Positions 61,053-64,000 of a stretch of DNA of 64,000 nucleotides are shown here, in pieces (position 1 is the stretch's first letter; every line of letters begins with the position of its first letter). A model generated the notes under the pieces. The model saw only the letters and a list, made by a program, of their open reading frames with translations, did no database searches and was not told where the DNA came from. The position numbers and the translations under genes are program-made. The DNA is taken from assembly GCA_963971225.1 (NCBI GenBank), contig OZ020268.1, positions 116,945,510 through 117,009,509 of the forward strand. Direction: 5' to 3'. The stretch comes from Melieria omissa. Its lineage: Eukaryota > Arthropoda > Insecta > Diptera > Ulidiidae.

Positions 61053-61315
61053 GCGAATTTGAACGTGTGTCCGGCTACTATAAGTCCTTAAGTAGTACAA
61101 GTAGCCAGGACAGTCGTGTCGTGCGTAACCAAAAATACTCAAGTAGTGTCGGTGACTCGCGCGATCTGAAAGTGTGGAGAAGGAGGCTCCTTAGTAGCCG
61201 TAAGCGAAAAGGGTGCGTCGAACGCAAGCCGCTCCACCGCGGAAATTAACAGATAAACTGAGAAAGTGCAGTGTACGAAGCAATAAAACCAAAAGAGTAA
61301 TCTAAAATAAAACGA

Positions 61316-61745
61316 AAGCAGCAGCGAAGCAGTAGTGACAGCAAAAAGACAGCGGCGGTAGCAGCAGCGAAGCAGTAGTGGCAGCAAAAAGGCAGCAGCA
61401 GCAGCAACAGCAACAGCGAAGCAGTAGGCAGCAGCGAAGCAGTAGTGATAGCAAAAAGACAGCGGCGGTAGCAGCAGCGAAGCAGTAGTGGCAGCAAAAA
61501 GGCAGCAGCAGCAGCAACAGCAACAGCGAAGCAGTAGTGACAGCAAAAAGACAGCGGCGGTAGCAGCAGTGAAGCAGTAGTGGCAGCAAAAGCAGCAGCA
61601 GCAACAGCAGCAGCGAAGAAGCAGCAGCAGCGAAGCAGTAGTGGCAACAAGAAGACAGCAGCGGTAGCAGCAGTGAAGCAGTAGTGGCAGCAAAAAGACA
61701 GCAGCAGCAGCAAAAAAGCAGCAACAGCGAAGCAGTAATAGCAGT
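61316..61745 (+). repeat. CAG/AGC-rich repetitive leader
   Basis: Irregular repeats of GCAGCGAAGCAGTAGTG, CAGCAAAAAGACAGCGGCGG and AGCAGCAGCAACAGCAACAG make up about 430 bp of the untranslated leader. A larger period is visible: CAGCGGCGGT at 61350, 61460 and about 61552. Minus-strand frames of 150-200 codons here are repeat artefacts. Confidence 0.9.
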
Positions 61746-61755
61746 CAAAGGCAGC

Positions 61756-61784
61756 ATGAAGCTGGACGCCGTTATTTTGTAAGT
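61756..61784 (+). promoter_or_regulatory. Possible subgenomic splice donor with upstream ATG
   Basis: An ATG at 61756 opens eight codons (MKLDAVIL) before a stop. That stop lies within TTTT|GTAAGT (GTAAGT at 61779-61784), a good donor. In relatives env is made from a spliced RNA whose donor lies in the leader or early gag. A short first exon giving the start codon would fit. No acceptor is known in this deleted copy. Confidence 0.4.
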
Positions 61785-61983
61785 TTGAATCTAAAGAAAA
61801 GAAATTAATTGAAGAATTCCAATCCATAAGAAGTGCTTGGAGCAAATTATTCAAACAGGGAAAAGATCAAAATAAAATAAAGTAAAAATCAAAACGAAAA
61901 AATAAAATACAAGAATTAAGAGTTAAGTTAAGGAAATTGGATAAAATTCGGTCGCGAACTTTATTTACGAAAAACCAATAATA

Positions 61984-62958
61984 ATGGCAAACCCCAACAA
62001 TCTGATCCGTCCTCCAATCCTTCATCCACCTATAAATCCTAATGCCAATCCTGGTGGCCCACCACCACAACAAATGAACGAAATAGAGCTTAGAGCGCTC
62101 ATTTCGCGAATAGCTCTTGAAACTTTTAATAGTCAGGGACCGCCAATCATTCAGGCTACGCTTAATCCGAATGCAAGCTTCTCGAATGCAACAGACCAAG
62201 CAATAGACGAAAGACACCTCGCTGACTTGTCTGATTTAGATAAGGTACCGGATGTAGTCAAATGCCTCAGGGAATTCTCGGGGAAACAGGGAGAATTTAA
62301 CTCATGGAGGAAGAGTGTCGACAGAATCCTTAGGATCTATGAGCCATTTAAAGGGACACCGAAATATTTCGGAATCCTAAACATTATTAGAAATAAGATC
62401 GTGGGTCATGCGGACACAGCTTTGGAGTCTTATAACACTCCACTTGACTGGCAGGCAATTTCTAGATGCCTCACACTTCACTACGCCGATAAGCGTGATG
62501 TGTCAACTCTCGAATACCAGATGACTTGCCTCGTTCAGGGTAGATCCACAATCCAGGAATTTTACCAGGCGGTGTATTCCCATCTTTCACTTATATTGAA
62601 CAAGCTTGGAAGCTTAGATGTCGGTATGGAAGCCCTGAGTCTCCTTACACAAACTTATAGGGAGAAAGCCTTGGACACTTTTGTCCGAGGGTTGAACGGC
62701 GACCTGTCTAGGTTGTTGGGTATGAGAGAGCCGGCGGATTTACCACAGGCTCTTCATTTGTGCCTGAAACTCGAAAATCAGAGGTTCCGCACCAACCACG
62801 CGCAGGGTCAAAACAACCATCAACGGCAGTACCGAATGCCGCCGCCAATACCACAAATGCTTAATAGCCCGCAGAGGGATAGACAATTATACCCATTTTA
62901 TCCACAACTAGCGCACATACCAAACCCGCAGAATCGCGTGTTTGCAAGGCTTCCTTAA
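61984..62958 (+). CDS. gag: Gag-like structural protein of errantivirus-type element
   Basis: A 324-codon frame begins at the ATG of MANPNNLIRPP, just after an A-rich leader. Gag would assemble the particle that packages the element's RNA. The N-terminus (residues 1-30) is rich in Pro and Asn. The middle has FSGKQGEFNSW (about 98-108), LEYQM (about 177), RSTIQEFYQ (about 187) and KALDTFVRGLNGDLSRLLGM (about 228-247), followed by LPQAL and LKLENQRFR. These are the usual landmarks of gypsy-type capsid regions. No Cys-His zinc knuckle is present, as is normal for errantivirus Gag. The C-terminus is His-, Asn- and Pro-rich and stops at 62956-62958. It may be shortened by the internal deletion, because env-like coding starts at once in the +1 frame. 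No stop or frameshift interrupts it. Confidence 0.85.
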   Translation: MANPNNLIRPPILHPPINPNANPGGPPPQQMNEIELRALISRIALETFNSQGPPIIQATLNPNASFSNATDQAIDERHLADLSDLDKVPDVVKCLREFSGKQGEFNSWRKSVDRILRIYEPFKGTPKYFGILNIIRNKIVGHADTALESYNTPLDWQAISRCLTLHYADKRDVSTLEYQMTCLVQGRSTIQEFYQAVYSHLSLILNKLGSLDVGMEALSLLTQTYREKALDTFVRGLNGDLSRLLGMREPADLPQALHLCLKLENQRFRTNHAQGQNNHQRQYRMPPPIPQMLNSPQRDRQLYPFYPQLAHIPNPQNRVFARLP

Positions 62959-63232
62959 CTTACTTTCTCTGGAGCAGCTGAACCAGCTCCACCTCAATAA
63001 CACTAAAAAAATCAGCTCCCTAAGGTCGGCATCGACAATAAACACGTATCTCACTATTTCATCCTCAATGTTGTTCATCGTCTGTCTGATCATAATTAAA
63101 ATCTGCTCTAGAAGTAGCACAAAAGTGGTTCTCCAACCACTAAACCCGAATCCCATGCCGGTCGCGCACGTGCAAACGTCGGTAACAGCTAGACCATTGC
63201 ATCAAAAAATCAGCGACCTACCCTACTTTTAA
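62942..63232 (+). pseudogene. Env-like C-terminal fragment (anchor and tail)
   Basis: An open frame of about 97 codons, in the +1 frame relative to gag and overlapping its last residues, runs to a TAA at 63230-63232, just before the polypurine tract. It contains one hydrophobic segment of about 20 residues (about 36-55, with LTISSSMLFIVCLIIIKIC-like composition) followed by a basic-then-Pro-rich tail of about 40 residues. Position, membrane anchor and tail length fit the end of an errantivirus envelope protein. There is no signal peptide, no furin-type cleavage site and no fusion or surface domain, and it has no ATG of its own at the start. It is therefore a relic that cannot mediate entry. 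The deletion joint lies near 62930-62945, judging by the change of frame. Confidence 0.7.
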
Positions 63233-63253
63233 CGATTGGGGACAATCGTTTTT

Positions 63254-63264
63254 AAGGGGGGAGG
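63254..63264 (+). promoter_or_regulatory. Polypurine tract
   Basis: AAGGGGGGAGG lies directly before the AGTT of the 3' LTR. It would prime plus-strand DNA synthesis. It is intact. Confidence 0.88.
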
Positions 63265-63715
63265 AGTTGACGGACGGCACCAATATTTCCGGATGTTGAC
63301 ATTAACACTACAGTTAATGTCAACAACCATACAATGTTGCTGAGGAGCGCGGTTTTTCGGCTGTTGACACTAACTCTTCGGTTAATGTCAACAACCATAC
63401 AATGTTGCTGAGGAGCGCGTTTTTTCGGCTGTTGACACTAACTCTTCGGTTAATGTCAACAACCATACAATGTTGCTGAGGAACGCACTTTTTCCGGCTG
63501 TTGGCATTGGCACTTCGGTTAATGTCAACAGCCTTATAATTCTTTTCGGACAGAAACGCTGACAGGGCTGCAAGCATCGATTTCGCAATATCGATTACGC
63601 AGCGCTGTTCAGCGACGGGCTTGGGCTAGTTTGTAAGAAGTTTTTAGCTGGTAGAGTTAGTTTAAGTTGAGCTTTCACGAATAAAGTACGCGTTCCGATC
63701 AAGTCGGAACTAACT
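63265..63715 (+). repeat. 3' LTR (451 bp)
   Basis: Same length and, as far as I can see, same sequence as 60593-61043, including the four U3 repeats and AATAAA at 63680-63685. It is followed by TATA, matching the four bases before the 5' LTR. Confidence 0.92.
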
Positions 63716-63719
63716 TATA

Positions 63720-64000
63720 TCCTCGAGGGATGCGCCCAAAACGCACAAAATTCGCCGCCCCCACCTAACAAAGAACAACAACAACATGAACAACAGTACT
63801 GCGCCGTCTGTACTCTGCTTCGTTTTGGTGAGGTTATGTTTGGCAAACAGAAATGAAATGAAAACACGCTTTTATTTAATTGCCAACAGCGGCGCTTTTG
63901 CAAGTGGGCGTTGTGGGCGGCAGCGGAAAAGAAGAACAAGAATTTGGCCAAATTGTGAATGAGTGCGCCGAAAAAAAATTACACATATGTACGCAATATG
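63720..64000. other. Non-coding flank to window end
   Basis: Unique-looking sequence with a CAACAACA run near 63775. The 78-codon minus frame has no recognisable content. Confidence 0.5.

Larger units (their letters stand above)
60593..63715 (+). mobile_element. Gypsy/errantivirus-type LTR element, large internal deletion
   Basis: A complete 3123-bp element bounded by two 451-bp LTRs that start AGTT and end AACT. A duplicated TATA lies outside (60589-60592 and 63716-63719), as in the 297/17.6/ZAM group of gypsy-like elements. In order it has a primer-binding site, a CAG-rich leader, a gag-like frame, the end of an env-like frame, a polypurine tract and the 3' LTR. Protease, reverse transcriptase, RNase H, integrase and most of env are absent, so it is non-autonomous. 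I saw no difference between the LTRs, which implies a very recent insertion. Confidence 0.9.

Noticed and set aside
61139..61854. Three overlapping minus-strand frames of 150-200 codons
   Set aside because: They read the CAG-rich leader repeat of the LTR element in different frames; Leu/Ala/Cys runs only.

Overview
This is eukaryotic, insect-type DNA, most likely from a dipteran fly and perhaps a tephritid fruit fly. That placement is an inference from the AT-rich non-coding sequence full of CAA/TTG runs, one intron-bounded exon, mariner elements of the irritans and Mos1-like groups, a tRNA-type SINE of a kind seen in higher flies, and a gypsy/errantivirus-type LTR element. There are no operons, bacterial genes, CRISPR arrays or phage genes.

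Host coding content is very low. The only well supported host exon is an internal one on the minus strand at 47921-48639. It has a consensus acceptor and donor, GC-rich codons and an acidic, proline- and alanine-rich product that I cannot name. Most of the rest reads as intron or intergenic DNA in which moderately GC-rich, unique-looking blocks alternate with AT-rich, transposon-laden blocks.

The window is dominated by mobile elements and their remnants, often nested. In order: a SINE with a long purine microsatellite (3.65-4.13 kb); a TTAA-type element (6.03-7.72 kb) holding a 1.17 kb foldback element; another TTAA-type element (10.66-12.48 kb) holding a nearly full-length DD34D mariner; further TTAA-type elements at 13.67, 31.27, 38.00, 46.02 and 58.59 kb; pogo-like MITEs at 39.70 and 58.93 kb; a short TA-flanked MITE at 27.60 kb; internally deleted mariner-superfamily elements at 41.55, 48.78 and 52.36 kb; and decayed transposase and LINE fragments at 22.65 and 38.16 kb. 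Several tandem arrays occur at 13.0, 20.8, 28.3, 41.1, 55.3 and 57.9 kb. The one at 28.3 kb has a two-level, higher-order structure.

The most striking object is a 3.1 kb LTR element at 60593-63715. Its two 451-bp LTRs look identical and it has a TATA target duplication, a tRNA-Lys-like primer site, a polypurine tract and an intact gag-like frame. All of pol and most of env are missing, leaving only an env-like membrane anchor and tail. It looks like a very young, non-autonomous deletion derivative of an errantivirus. Its U3 carries four copies of a 68-bp repeat, each built around an inverted repeat.
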